A DNA stretch of 64,000 bases, from contig NZ_CP092483.1 in the NCBI RefSeq assembly GCF_022429625.1, forward strand, positions 434,001 to 498,000, written 5' to 3'. The stretch's first letter is position 1; the number at the start of each line of letters is the position of its first letter. The translations under genes were made by a program, and so were the position numbers. The DNA is from Devosia lacusdianchii (GTDB lineage: Bacteria; Pseudomonadota; Alphaproteobacteria; Rhizobiales; Devosiaceae). Shown here in pieces: positions 1 through 9,334 of the stretch. Under the pieces are notes generated by a model that saw only the letters and a list, made by a program, of their open reading frames with translations, was not told where the DNA came from and searched no databases.

Positions 1-1
1 C

Positions 2-517
2 GGCCAGCGCAGCACGCGCTACGTGATCGACCAGGGCCATCGCCGCATTGCCACCATCACCGGCGAAATCTGGATGGAGGCGGCGCAGGATCGGCTCAAG
101 GGCTATCGTCGAGCGCTTGCCACCGCCGATATTCCGTTCGACCCGGCACTGGTGGTCGAGGGCGACTGGTCGGCGAGCGCCGGCTATGCCGCAACCCGGC
201 AATTGCTGGACCTGCCCAATCGGCCAACCGCCATTTTCTGCCAGAATGACCGCATGGCTATCGGCTGTTACGAGGCGCTCAAGGAGGCCGGTCTCGACAT
301 CCCTCGCGACATGTCGGTCATCGGCTATGACGACGAGGAAATCTCGCGCCACATGCATCCGGCGCTGACGACATCGATCCTGCCCCACCGGGCCATGGGC
401 CAGTGGATCATCGAACAGATCGAGGAAATGGCCGACCATCCCGGCGGCCGCTACCCGATCACCAAGCTGGAATGCCCGCTGGTCGAGCGGGCCTCGGTGG
501 CGGCGCCGAAGGGGTGA
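2..517 (+). CDS. LacI-family transcriptional regulator (5' end outside the window)
   Basis: This is the C-terminal part of a LacI/GalR-type repressor; reading continues in frame from before base 1, so the DNA-binding domain is not seen. What remains is the periplasmic-binding-protein-like effector domain. The family hallmark GHRRIA occurs near the start, PTAIFCQNDRMAIGCYEA in the middle, and the D-hinge segment SVIGYDDEEIS further on. It closely resembles the gene at 650-1690, including a shared ECxxVERxS ending, so the two are probably paralogues. The effector is unknown, presumably a sugar. An internal GTG at base 23 exists but would begin inside the conserved domain and is not a credible start. 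Confidence 0.93.
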   Translation, partial: GQRSTRYVIDQGHRRIATITGEIWMEAAQDRLKGYRRALATADIPFDPALVVEGDWSASAGYAATRQLLDLPNRPTAIFCQNDRMAIGCYEALKEAGLDIPRDMSVIGYDDEEISRHMHPALTTSILPHRAMGQWIIEQIEEMADHPGGRYPITKLECPLVERASVAAPKG

Positions 518-541
518 CGCGGTCATAACCACAACCACGAT

Positions 542-637
542 GTCATTCCGGCGTAGGCCGGAATCCATGCGGAGCCAGCCGGGCGCTGGGTTATGCGGCT
601 CGCCACGGATATGGATTCCGGCCTGCGCCGGAATGAC
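542..637. repeat. Palindromic intergenic repeat, family D
   Basis: Two arms of about 27 bases (542-568 and 611-637) are near-perfect inverted copies, each containing the smaller palindrome ATTCCGGC..GCCGGAAT. It lies between the convergent ends of two lacI-type genes and could act as a bidirectional transcription terminator. A second copy is at 47235-47333. Confidence 0.8.
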
Positions 638-649
638 TCCGCGCGCAGA

Positions 650-1690
650 CTACCCCCGTGGCGGCCCGATCGACTGTCGCTCGACAAACTCGCACTCGAT
701 CTTGATCTTGCGCATGCGCTCGTCCTGGTCGGTGGCGTCGTAGCCGTCGAGCAATTGTGCCACGGCCCAGCGGGCCATTTCGTCATGTGGCAGCACCATG
801 GTGGATAGGCCAGGATCGAGAAACCCCGATAAATCCTCGTCGTCGAATCCCATGATCGATACGTCTTGCGGAATGCGCAGACCAAGCGATTGCGCCGCCT
901 GATAGCAGCCAATGGCCATGCGGTCGTTGAAGCAGAATACCGCTGTCGGTCGATGTGGTAGCGACAGCAGCGCCAGCGCCCGTTCGCGGCCGTGCCGCAG
1001 GGTCCAGCCGCCGAGCGACACCAGCGTTTCATCCACTTCCACCTGCCAGTCGGTCATGGCCTGGCGGAAGCCCTTTTCGCGGTCCACCGAGGCCTCGATA
1101 AAGCTCTCGCCAGCCAGGTGGGCGATGCGGCGGTGTCCCGCTCTGAGCAGGGCCTCGGTCGCCACGTAGCCGCCCGCAATGTCACCGGGAACCACCGATG
1201 GATAGCGCAGTTTGCGCTCGTAGCAATTGAGCAGCACCAGCGGCAATTCGGCGAACATGTCGGGCACGATGACCTGCCGCGTAATCAGCGAGGTATAGAT
1301 CAGCCCGATGGTTTTCTGGCTGACCAGCAGGTCGATCGCGGCCTGTTCCAGCGCCGGGTCGGAGCGGGTGCAGAAGGTGGCGACGCTGACATCCTGCAGC
1401 GCCGCCTCGTCGCGCGCACCCTCGATGAATTGCGCGGCAAACGGGGTGGTCGAGACTTCGTCGATGAAGAGCCCGATGACCCGCTTGCGACCCTCGGGCA
1501 CCGGGTGCGCCTTGCCGCGGCGGTAGCCTAGGGTCTCGGCGGCGTCGAGCACGCGGCGGCGGGTTGCCTTGGACACGCGGGCATTGGGTACGCCGTTGAG
1601 TACCAGCGAAACCGTGGCCTGCGACACGCCGGCCAGTTCGCCGACTTCCAGCATGGTCGCACGTTTTTCCATTGGCTCGGGCACCCTCAT
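650..1690 (-). CDS. LacI-family transcriptional regulator
   Basis: A repressor of 346 residues. The N-terminal LacI helix-turn-helix (about residues 12-35, VGELAGVSQATVSLVLNG) and hinge are followed by the sugar-binding-like effector domain with GHRRIAHLAG, PTAVFCFNDRMAIGCY and SIMGFDDED. I chose the ATG at 1690 because it begins just ahead of the HTH and has a purine-rich AGAGAGG upstream; ATGs at 1672 and 1654 are alternatives. It is divergent from the GH2 gene at 1854, with a perfect AT-rich palindrome between them, so it probably regulates the GH2-ABC operon in response to the imported sugar. That role is inferred from position. Confidence 0.93.
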   Translation of the reverse strand: MRVPEPMEKRATMLEVGELAGVSQATVSLVLNGVPNARVSKATRRRVLDAAETLGYRRGKAHPVPEGRKRVIGLFIDEVSTTPFAAQFIEGARDEAALQDVSVATFCTRSDPALEQAAIDLLVSQKTIGLIYTSLITRQVIVPDMFAELPLVLLNCYERKLRYPSVVPGDIAGGYVATEALLRAGHRRIAHLAGESFIEASVDREKGFRQAMTDWQVEVDETLVSLGGWTLRHGRERALALLSLPHRPTAVFCFNDRMAIGCYQAAQSLGLRIPQDVSIMGFDDEDLSGFLDPGLSTMVLPHDEMARWAVAQLLDGYDATDQDERMRKIKIECEFVERQSIGPPRG

Positions 1691-1824
1691 GGCATTCGAT
1701 CTGTCGCCTCTCTTACTCGAAATTGCTGGCAGATAGCCAACGGATTGCTGCCAGCATGCTGGCGTTGTGCTGCCGCCTTGCATCCCCCCTTGCCATCTCC
1801 ATCCGGTCGCCATATGGTGATAAT

Positions 1825-1839
1825 AATATTACTAATATT
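1825..1839. promoter_or_regulatory. AT-rich perfect palindrome, candidate operator
   Basis: AATATTA-C-TAATATT is a perfect 7+1+7 palindrome in the divergent gap between the lacI-type gene and the GH2 gene, about 15 bases before the GH2 start codon. Such AT-rich symmetry stands out in this GC-rich sequence. It lacks the central CG of most LacI operators, so assignment to the adjacent repressor is tentative. Confidence 0.45.
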
Positions 1840-1853
1840 GCTTGAGGGTGGAG

Positions 1854-4628
1854 ATGAGCCGTACTGGTCTGGCGCGAGCCGAAGAATCGAATGAGGCGTC
1901 GCGCCGCAGCCTGTCGCTGGACGGCGTCTGGCGCTTCCGGCACGAGGATGGCCCCTGGCGCGACGCGCATGTTCCGGGGCCATGGCAGGCAGAATTCTCC
2001 GATCTGGTCGATACCAGCGGTCACGCCGTCTACCAGCGCAGCTTCACCGTCCCCGACGGCTGGGCCAGTCAGGAGCTGGCGCTCAAATTCGGCGCCGTCA
2101 GCTATTTCTGCGAAGTGCTGCTCAACGGCGAGTCCATCGGCACCCATGAGGGCGCCTACCTGCCGTTCGAGTTCGTGCTGCCCACCAATCTGCTCAAGGC
2201 GCAGAACCAGATCGAAGTGCGGGTCACCATGCCCAGCGCCGACCACCGCGCCTATCCCGACTTCCCGTTCAGCGAAGTGCCGCATGGCAAGATCAGCTGG
2301 TATGGCCGCATTGGCGGTCTCTGGCAGTCCGTCTCGCTCGAAGCCCGCGACAGCAGGCGCGCTGAAGATGTGGTCATCACTGCCGGCCTCGACGGCAAGG
2401 TGAATGTCGATCTGGCCTTCACCGCTGCCGCGAATGGTTTGGGCGCTGAACTCAGCGTGCTCGACGCCGACGGCGCCCTGGTCGCCTCGGCCAGCGTCAC
2501 CGCCGCCGCAAAGGTCAGTGCCTCGCTCGTCGTCGCCGGCGCCAAGCTCTGGTCACCCGATAGCCCGAACCTCTATTCCCTCGTCGTTGACCTCGCCGAC
2601 GGCGCCGATCGCGTCACGCACACGTTCGGCTTCCGCACCATCGAGGCCAAGGGCGGTCAGCTACTGCTCAATGGCGAGCCGATCTACATGCGCGGCGCCC
2701 TCGACCAGGATTACTACCCCGACGGCATCTACACCCCGCCATCACTGGAATTCCTCGAGGACCAGGCGCGCAAGGCCAAGCATCTCGGCCTCAACCTGCT
2801 GCGCTGCCACATCAAGGTGCCGGACCCACGTTATTACGAAGTCGCCGACCGGTTCGGCCTGCTCGTCTGGACCGAAATCCCCAACGTCGCCAATTTCACC
2901 ACTAAGTCCGCCCAACGCATGCGCGATACCATGACCGGTATCCTCAAGCGCGACCGCAACCATCCCTCGATCATCGCCTGGACAATCATCAATGAGGATT
3001 GGGGCACCCGCATGCTCGAGAATGCCGAGCATCGCCAGTGGGTCAAGGACACTTATGATTGGCTCAAGGCCAAGGACCCGACGCGGCTTGTGGTCGATAA
3101 CTCGGCCTGCTTCCCCAATTTCCACGTCAAGACCGACCTCAACGACTACCACTATTATCGCTCGGTGCCCGAGCGGCGACAGGAATGGGACGATATCACC
3201 GCCCAGTTCGCCGCAGGCGCCGATTGGACCTTCTCCTCCCTGGGAGACGCCGAACGTCGGGGCGATGAGCCGCTCATCGTTTCCGAGTTCGGCGTTTGGG
3301 GATTGCCCGACCCGGCCAAGCTGCGCCGTGCCGATGGCAGCGAACCCGATTGGTTCGAGACCGGTGCCCTCTGGGGCGATGGCGTTGCCCTGCCGCATGG
3401 CATCGAGGAGCGCTTCGCGGCGCTCGACCTGCACCACACCTTCGGCTCGTTCAACGGCTTCATCGAGGCGGTACAATGGTACCAGTTCATGAACCTGCGC
3501 TACGAAATCGAGACCATGCGCCAGCACGCCTCGATCATGGGCTACGTCATCACCGAATTGACCGACGTACATTGGGAGGCCAATGGCCTGCTCGATATCG
3601 AGCGCAACCCGCGCGTCTTCCATGACGTGTTTGCCCAGATCAACACCGATATCGTCATCGTCCCGCGTCCGGCCCGCTATTCGGCCTATGCCGGCACCAC
3701 GCTGCCGATCGAGGTGAGCATCGCCACCGGCGGCCTCACCATTCCGGCAGGCGCCAAGCTGAGCTGGAGCGGTGACGTCTCGGGGTCAGCGGACATTGCG
3801 GCGCAGGGCAAGGTGTCCACCGCAATCACCGCGCTCAAGCTGGCCGTGCCACAGGGCAGCGGCAATCGCGTGCTGCATCTCGATTTCGTCCTGACCGCCA
3901 ATGGCAGCGAACTGGCGCGCAACAGCCTCGATATCTCGGTCTATGCCGCCCGCGAGACTTCGGCGCTCCCGACCCTCGCCGTGGCCGACAGCAAGCTTGC
4001 TGCTTACGCGACCGGCCTTGGCTATCGCGTCGTGCCGGCGGCTGAAGCCGAGGTTCACCTCGTCCATGCCGTGGATGGCGACGACGTCGAAGCCATCAAG
4101 GCCGGCGCCCGCTACGCCATCCTCGCCGATGGCACCGTGGCGACCAACAAGAACCTGCGCACCGACATGCCTGACGGCGAGCTGCCCCATCGCAGCATCA
4201 TCGCTGACGGCAAGCAATTCCGCCCCAGCCTCGACCAGCACCTGCCGGGCATTAGCCTGGTCGAGCGTGACGGCACCATCTGGCGCGGCGACTGGATCGC
4301 CGGCTTCTCCTGGATCCGCCGCGACGGCCCCTTTGCCAATATCCCGGGCGGCCCGATCTTCGACCTGAGCTTTTCCGACGTGGTGCCGCATCACCTGCTG
4401 ACCGGCTTCCGGCCATGGGAATTCGGCTCCAACGTCCATGCCGGCATCGTCGTCGGCTGGGTCCACAAGGCCGCAGCCATCATCGGCGAAAAGCGCGTCG
4501 GCCGCGGCGGCGTGGTGGCGACGACTTTCCGGCTGGTGCGCGAAGCACCGGGCGCCGACCCGGTAGCGGCGGCTCTGTTCGATGCCGTGGTGCAGACCGC
4601 GCGCGAACTACAGGTGGATCGGGACTGA
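1854..4628 (+). CDS. Glycoside hydrolase family 2 protein (beta-galactosidase/beta-glucuronidase-like)
   Basis: A retaining glycosidase of 924 residues. It has an N-terminal jelly-roll sugar-binding domain (about 20-180), an immunoglobulin-like domain (about 185-280) and a TIM barrel (about 285-600). RNHPSIIAWTIINEDWG carries the expected acid/base Glu (about E381), and IVSEFG the expected nucleophile (about E478). About 300 further residues follow and are less typical. There is no signal peptide, so it should act in the cytoplasm on sugars brought in by the ABC importer encoded just downstream. The ATG at 1854 is preferred over a TTG at 1842 because GAGG lies 6 bases before it. The exact substrate cannot be read from the sequence. 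Confidence 0.92.
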   Translation: MSRTGLARAEESNEASRRSLSLDGVWRFRHEDGPWRDAHVPGPWQAEFSDLVDTSGHAVYQRSFTVPDGWASQELALKFGAVSYFCEVLLNGESIGTHEGAYLPFEFVLPTNLLKAQNQIEVRVTMPSADHRAYPDFPFSEVPHGKISWYGRIGGLWQSVSLEARDSRRAEDVVITAGLDGKVNVDLAFTAAANGLGAELSVLDADGALVASASVTAAAKVSASLVVAGAKLWSPDSPNLYSLVVDLADGADRVTHTFGFRTIEAKGGQLLLNGEPIYMRGALDQDYYPDGIYTPPSLEFLEDQARKAKHLGLNLLRCHIKVPDPRYYEVADRFGLLVWTEIPNVANFTTKSAQRMRDTMTGILKRDRNHPSIIAWTIINEDWGTRMLENAEHRQWVKDTYDWLKAKDPTRLVVDNSACFPNFHVKTDLNDYHYYRSVPERRQEWDDITAQFAAGADWTFSSLGDAERRGDEPLIVSEFGVWGLPDPAKLRRADGSEPDWFETGALWGDGVALPHGIEERFAALDLHHTFGSFNGFIEAVQWYQFMNLRYEIETMRQHASIMGYVITELTDVHWEANGLLDIERNPRVFHDVFAQINTDIVIVPRPARYSAYAGTTLPIEVSIATGGLTIPAGAKLSWSGDVSGSADIAAQGKVSTAITALKLAVPQGSGNRVLHLDFVLTANGSELARNSLDISVYAARETSALPTLAVADSKLAAYATGLGYRVVPAAEAEVHLVHAVDGDDVEAIKAGARYAILADGTVATNKNLRTDMPDGELPHRSIIADGKQFRPSLDQHLPGISLVERDGTIWRGDWIAGFSWIRRDGPFANIPGGPIFDLSFSDVVPHHLLTGFRPWEFGSNVHAGIVVGWVHKAAAIIGEKRVGRGGVVATTFRLVREAPGADPVAAALFDAVVQTARELQVDRD

Positions 4629-4636
4629 AGTCCTTT

Positions 4637-4768
4637 CTTCACCTCTCCCTCTGAGGGAGAGGTCGGCTCGCATCGCGAGCCGGATGAGGGGGCCTTGAGG
4701 CGGTGCATGGGGAAGGCCCCCTCACCCGCTGCTACGCGTCGACCTCTCCCCCAAAGGGAGAGGTGAAG
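4637..4768. repeat. Palindromic intergenic repeat, family A
   Basis: Left arm 4637-4696 and right arm 4713-4768 are inverted copies that both contain the hairpin ACCTCTCCC..GGGAGAGGT and the block AAGGCCCCCTCACCC or its complement. It lies between the GH2 gene and the ABC ATPase gene. Related copies are at 33402-33534 and, as a half element, at 31210-31238. Confidence 0.8.
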
Positions 4769-4822
4769 AGGGAGCCGATTGGCCGCAGAGCTGACGGTTT
4801 CGAACAAACGAGGAGGAACACA

Positions 4823-5905
4823 ATGGCCGATATCGTCCTGTCCGAGGTCAGCAAGTCCTACGGCAATGTGAGCGTGCTCGAGAGCGTCTCGATGCACATC
4901 AAGTCGGGCGAATTCATCGTCTTCCTCGGGCCCTCCGGCTGCGGCAAATCCACTCTGCTGCGCATGATTGCCGGCCTCGAAGAGGTCAATGCCGGCCAGA
5001 TCCACATCGGCGATACCAGGGTCGATCAATTGCCGCCCGGCCAGCGCGGCGTCGCCATGGTGTTCCAGAATTACGCGCTCTATCCGCATATGACGGTGCG
5101 CGACAACATGAGCTTCGGCCTGCAGAATGTCGGCACCGACAAGGCGGACATAGCCCGGCGCGTCGACGACGCTGCCCGCATGCTCGAAATCACCGCTTTG
5201 CTCGATCGCCGTCCAGCCCAGCTTTCGGGTGGCCAGCGCCAGCGCGTCGCCATTGGCCGCGCCATCGTGCGCGAGCCGCAGGCCTTCCTCCTCGATGAGC
5301 CGCTCTCCAATCTCGATGCCGGCCTGCGCGTCCGCACCCGGGTCGAGCTGGCGCAACTGCATCAGCGCCTCAAGACCACAATGATCTTCGTCACCCACGA
5401 CCAGATCGAGGCCATGACCCTGGCCGACCGCATCGTGGTGATGAACAACCGCAAGATCGAGCAGATCGGCACGCCGATGGAGGTTTATTCCCGCCCGGCC
5501 AGCCGCTTCGTCGCCGCCTTTGTCGGCTCGCCCAGCATGAACTTCCTGCCGGTCACCGCGCTGGCCGACCAGAATGGCCGCGCCACGGTCACGGCAGGCG
5601 GTTCGGTGATGCAGACCAATATCCCCACGGCCGGCCTGCCCAAGGGCGAGCTGACCTTTGGCGTGCGCCCCGATGCGCTGCGTGTGGCGCCGGGCAATGA
5701 CGGGACCTTCGCCGGCACGATCGAACTGGTCGAGCGCCTGGGCGATCGCACCCTGCTGCATGTGCGCCTGTCGGATGGCTCGCTCGTCGTCGCCGAGGAC
5801 GTCGGCAAGAGCCAGCTCCAGACCGGCGCCGCCGTGTCGCTCGTCGCCGATGGCGATGGCACGCACCTGTTTGACGCGCAGGGGGTGGCCTACCACGCGG
5901 CCTGA
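4823..5905 (+). CDS. Sugar ABC transporter ATP-binding protein (UgpC/MsmK/MalK type)
   Basis: The ATPase of a carbohydrate importer, 360 residues. Walker A GPSGCGKS is at about 36-43, followed by the Q-loop MVFQNYALYPHM, the signature LSGGQRQRVAIGRA, Walker B FLLDEPLSNLD and the switch His in FVTHDQ. A C-terminal TOBE/MalK-type regulatory domain (about 235-360) includes FGVRPDALRVAP. AGGAGG at 4811-4816 sits 6 bases before the ATG and fixes the start. It belongs with the binding protein and two permeases that follow. ATPases of this class often serve several importers. Confidence 0.95.
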   Translation: MADIVLSEVSKSYGNVSVLESVSMHIKSGEFIVFLGPSGCGKSTLLRMIAGLEEVNAGQIHIGDTRVDQLPPGQRGVAMVFQNYALYPHMTVRDNMSFGLQNVGTDKADIARRVDDAARMLEITALLDRRPAQLSGGQRQRVAIGRAIVREPQAFLLDEPLSNLDAGLRVRTRVELAQLHQRLKTTMIFVTHDQIEAMTLADRIVVMNNRKIEQIGTPMEVYSRPASRFVAAFVGSPSMNFLPVTALADQNGRATVTAGGSVMQTNIPTAGLPKGELTFGVRPDALRVAPGNDGTFAGTIELVERLGDRTLLHVRLSDGSLVVAEDVGKSQLQTGAAVSLVADGDGTHLFDAQGVAYHAA

Positions 5906-6008
5906 CCGCGACGTTGCAGTTTCCGGCGGTGCGCTTACCCGGCTCAATGCGGCGCACCGGCCGGTCGACCTGACGCATAGGGCAAGAAAACCGAATGGGA
6001 GGACTGAA

Positions 6009-7283
6009 ATGAAGAATTCACTACGACGCCTCGCACTGGCCTCGACCGCCTTCATGGCGCTCGCAACCGGTGCCATGGCGCAGCAGACCGTGGTCTGGTG
6101 GGACTTCCTCGCCGGCGGCGACGGCGTGCGCATGAAGGCGCTGATCGATGGCTTCAATGCCGAGCATCAGGGCGAAATCACCATCGAGGGCACGACGCTC
6201 GAATGGGGCACCCCGTTCTACACCAAGCTGCAGACCTCCTCGGCCATCGGGGAAGGTCCCGATATCGCCACCTATCATCTCAGCCGCATTCCGCTGGCCG
6301 TCGATAGCGGCACCCTGAGCGAAATTACCGACGAGGACATGGCCGGAGCCGGCATTTCCGATGCCGACTTCACCGCCGCCGCTTCCGACGCCGGCAAGGT
6401 CGACGGCACCCGCTATGCCGTGCCCTTCGATCAGCACGGGCTGATCCTCTACTACAACAAGGACATGCTGGCCGAAGCCGGCCTCATCGGCGAGGACGGC
6501 CTGCCGACCGGCCTCGATGGCCTCGACAATTTCAATGCCGTATTGGCCCAGTTCACCAAGGACGGCAAGTATGGCCTGTCGACCCCGACCGGCGACCGCT
6601 ACCGCACCATCTATTCGCTGTTCGGCCAGATGGGCGGCGTCATGTTCGACGAGGCGGCCGGTGGCTTCTTCCCGACCGATGAAGACCTCGCCAAGCTGAC
6701 CACCGCCATCGAGACGGTGAAGGGCTGGGTCGATAGCGGCTATACGCCGGTCCAGGTCGAAAGCCCGGCGGCACTGGCGCTGTTCACCTCGCAGCAGTCG
6801 CCCTTCTTCATCATGGGCAACTGGGAAATCCCGACCTTCGTCGATCTGCACGCCAAGGGCGAGCTGTTCGAATGGGGTGCGGTGGAACTGCCGACTTTGT
6901 TCGACACCAAGGCCGCATGGTCTGACTCGCATGCCTTCGTCATCCCGGCCAATGCCGGCAAGGAAGCCGATCCCGAAAAGCGCGCCGCCGTGCTCAAGGT
7001 CATCGCCTGGATGGACCAGCACTCGCTCGACTGGGCCGGCGCCGGCCATATCCCGGCCTTCAACGCCGTGCGCGACAGCGCCGAATTCCAGGCGTTGAAG
7101 CCGCAATCCGACTATGCCGGCTTTGCCGACACGGCCGTGTTCGATCCGCGTACCATCCTCGCCGGTCCAGCCGCGCCGCTGGGCGATGCCTGGAGCAACT
7201 ACGTCAATCCGGCCACCACGGGTGAGATCGAGCCTGCTGATGCCGCGACGCAGATGCGCGATGATCTGAACGGGCAGCTTTAG
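6009..7283 (+). CDS. Sugar ABC transporter substrate-binding protein (family 1)
   Basis: A periplasmic binding protein of 424 residues. It begins with a Sec signal peptide (MKNSLRR, hydrophobic core, likely cleavage after AMA near residue 24). The mature part has the family-1 solute-binding layout: TVVWWDF at the mature N-terminus, RYAVPFDQHGLILYYNKDML in the middle, and SPFFIMGNWEIP later. GGGAGG at 5997-6002 supports the ATG at 6009. It captures the sugar for the permeases at 7437-9199. The ligand is unknown but presumably matches the GH2 enzyme encoded upstream. Confidence 0.94.
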   Translation: MKNSLRRLALASTAFMALATGAMAQQTVVWWDFLAGGDGVRMKALIDGFNAEHQGEITIEGTTLEWGTPFYTKLQTSSAIGEGPDIATYHLSRIPLAVDSGTLSEITDEDMAGAGISDADFTAAASDAGKVDGTRYAVPFDQHGLILYYNKDMLAEAGLIGEDGLPTGLDGLDNFNAVLAQFTKDGKYGLSTPTGDRYRTIYSLFGQMGGVMFDEAAGGFFPTDEDLAKLTTAIETVKGWVDSGYTPVQVESPAALALFTSQQSPFFIMGNWEIPTFVDLHAKGELFEWGAVELPTLFDTKAAWSDSHAFVIPANAGKEADPEKRAAVLKVIAWMDQHSLDWAGAGHIPAFNAVRDSAEFQALKPQSDYAGFADTAVFDPRTILAGPAAPLGDAWSNYVNPATTGEIEPADAATQMRDDLNGQL

Positions 7284-7295
7284 CCTGGCTCTTGC

Positions 7296-7403
7296 AGTCG
7301 ATACCCTCCCCTTGTGGGGAGGGATCAAGGGTGGGGGTAGCCATACGCTCGATGCGCATGGCTCCACCCCCTCCCAGCCTCCCCCATCGAGGGGGAGGTG
7401 CCG
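7296..7403. repeat. Palindromic intergenic repeat, family B (inverted orientation)
   Basis: This gap element contains three stem-loops: CCCTCCCCTTGTGGGGAGGG, a longer GGGTGGGGG..CCACCCCC pairing, and a CCTCCCCC..GGGGGAGG hairpin. It is the reverse complement of the copies at 11746-11857 and 12460-12572. It lies between the binding-protein and permease genes and could reduce read-through or stabilise the upstream message. Confidence 0.8.
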
Positions 7404-7436
7404 TTCGGTGGTCGCGGCAGTAAGGAGGAACGCATC

Positions 7437-8318
7437 ATGCTCAGGGACAAACGATCGGAATGGCTGACGGCGGCGGTGCTGGTGGGACCGTTCGTGCTCA
7501 TCTATGGCGTGCTGTTCGTGTGGCCGACCATCCAGATGGTGATGCTGAGCTTCACCAAGGCGCCGCTGATCGGCACGGGCGACTGGGTCGGCATCGACAA
7601 TTACGTCAAGATCCTCAGCCACAAGCTGTTTCACCAGGCGTTCTGGAACACCGCATATTTCGTGCTTCTCACCGTCATTCCCAATACGCTGGTCTCGCTG
7701 CTCATCGCCACGGCGGTGAACCGCCTCAAGGGCGGCATGCAGGGTCTGGTGCTGGCCTGCTTCTTCCTGCCCTATATCCTGCCGGTCTCGGTGGTGTTCC
7801 TCACCTGGAACTGGATCATCGACGTGCAATATGGCCTGGCCCAGGTCTTCGTGCGGCCGTTTAACGGCGGCGAGCCGATGTCGCTCACCCGCACCATTCC
7901 GGCCTTCATGCCCACAGTGGCCTTCGTCACCGTCTGGTGGACGATGGGCTTCAATATTCTGCTGTTCATCGCCGGCCTGCGCAATATCTCGCCTGAAATC
8001 TACGAGGCGGCGCAGCTCGATAATGCCAGCCGCTGGCGCCAGTTCACCCGCATCACCTGGCCGCTGATCTGGCCGATCACCGCTCTGGTGCTGACCATCC
8101 AGCTCATCGCCCAGCTCAAGATTTTCGATCAGGTCTACCTGTTCTCGATCGGCGGGCGGCAGGATGCGACCATTACGCTGGTCCAGTACGTCTACAAGCT
8201 GGCCTTCCAGCAGAACAAGGGCGGCGAGGCCGCGACGGCGGCGGTGCTGCTGTTCGGGATGATCATCATCCTCTCGGTTCTGCAATATCAGGTGCTGCGC
8301 ACACGAGGTGAAAAATGA
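7437..8318 (+). CDS. Sugar ABC transporter permease (MalF/UgpA type)
   Basis: An inner-membrane permease of 293 residues with about six transmembrane helices (first at about residues 10-33). The cytoplasmic EAA loop that docks the ATPase reads as EIYEAAQLDNASRWRQFTRITWP. AGGAGG at 7423-7428 places the start at 7437. Its stop overlaps the start of the next permease by four bases (ATGA), so the two are translationally coupled. It probably pairs with that permease to form the channel. Confidence 0.95.
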   Translation: MLRDKRSEWLTAAVLVGPFVLIYGVLFVWPTIQMVMLSFTKAPLIGTGDWVGIDNYVKILSHKLFHQAFWNTAYFVLLTVIPNTLVSLLIATAVNRLKGGMQGLVLACFFLPYILPVSVVFLTWNWIIDVQYGLAQVFVRPFNGGEPMSLTRTIPAFMPTVAFVTVWWTMGFNILLFIAGLRNISPEIYEAAQLDNASRWRQFTRITWPLIWPITALVLTIQLIAQLKIFDQVYLFSIGGRQDATITLVQYVYKLAFQQNKGGEAATAAVLLFGMIIILSVLQYQVLRTRGEK

Positions 8319-9199
8319 GCGCCGAAGCCATCCCCAGCACAGAGACCATCGCCGCCGAACGCAGCCGGCGCGATCGGCCGATCGATCTCATCGGGCTCGC
8401 GCTGAGCCTCCTCACCCTCGTCGTCGCCCTGGCCTCGTTCTTTCCGATCTACTGGGCCATCATCACCTCGGTGAAACCCGACGGCGAGGTCATTTCCGGC
8501 AGCAATTCGCTCTGGCCCGGCCGGTTCGTGTTCGACAGCTATATCCACATCTGGACCAACACCAATATCGCCATCTGGTACGTCAATTCGTTCGTCACCT
8601 CGATCGTTATCTCGGCGCTGGTGATCGTGAGCTCCGCCGGTTGCGCCTATGCACTGAGCCAACTCGATTTCCCCGGACGGCGGGTGATCTATGTGCTGAT
8701 CCTGGCCTGCTTCATGGTGCCGATGCAGGCGCTGATCGTGAACCATTTCGTCTTGATGGCGCAGTTCAAGCTGCTCAATACCTGGGCCGGCATCATCTTG
8801 CCGCAGCTCATCGTTCCCGTGGTGATCATCGTCTACAAGCAGTTCTTCGACTCGGTGCCCAAGGAGTTCCGCGAGGCCGCGCAGATGGATAGCGCCGGGC
8901 ACTTCAAGATCCTGTTCCGGATCTACCTGCCGATGAACTGGGGTGTAACGGCGGCTCTCGGCATCATCACCTTTATCGGTGCCTGGAACAGCTTCCTGTG
9001 GCCTTTCCTCGCCGCCACCGGCGAAGCGACCATGACGGTCCCCGTCGGCATCACCCAGGTCAAGGACGCCTATGGCATCGTCTATGGCAAGCTGATGGCT
9101 TCGGCCGTGGTGGCCGGCCTGCCGGTGGCCGTGGTCTACCTGCTGTTCCAGCGCCGCGTCACGCAGGCCATCATGCTGTCGGCCGGGGTGAAGGGCTGA
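8315..9199 (+). CDS. Sugar ABC transporter permease (MalG/UgpE type)
   Basis: The second permease subunit, 294 residues. A cytoplasmic N-terminus of about 30 residues precedes about six transmembrane helices. The EAA loop REAAQMDSAGHFKILFRIYLP and the helix ALGIITFIGAWNSFLWP are characteristic of the MalG branch. GAGGTG just upstream serves as ribosome-binding site. This gene ends the GH2-ABC operon. Confidence 0.95.
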   Translation: MSAEAIPSTETIAAERSRRDRPIDLIGLALSLLTLVVALASFFPIYWAIITSVKPDGEVISGSNSLWPGRFVFDSYIHIWTNTNIAIWYVNSFVTSIVISALVIVSSAGCAYALSQLDFPGRRVIYVLILACFMVPMQALIVNHFVLMAQFKLLNTWAGIILPQLIVPVVIIVYKQFFDSVPKEFREAAQMDSAGHFKILFRIYLPMNWGVTAALGIITFIGAWNSFLWPFLAATGEATMTVPVGITQVKDAYGIVYGKLMASAVVAGLPVAVVYLLFQRRVTQAIMLSAGVKG

Positions 9200-9334
9200 T
9201 CCTCTTTAGCTGAATTCGCTCAGAACGAAGACAGCAGCGCCCACCTCCAGCCAACTCACCCGCAATTTCGCTCAAAATAGGCGAGATTCTTCCCGCAGGA
9301 ACGTGCACTCTGCCTTCAATAGCGGGGAGACGAC

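Noticed and set aside
4637..4768. Insertion-sequence ends
   Set aside because: The inverted arms resemble transposon ends, but no transposase frame or target duplication is present, so they are listed as small repeats.
4391..6157. 588-codon open frame on the minus strand
   Set aside because: It spans the end of one plus-strand gene, a palindromic repeat and a full ABC ATPase gene. Real genes do not read through all of these.
6021..8285. 754-codon open frame on the minus strand
   Set aside because: It is antisense to the sugar-binding protein and permease genes. Its composition is rich in His, Gln, Asp and Arg, as produced by reading GC-rich genes backwards, and it has no recognisable domain.
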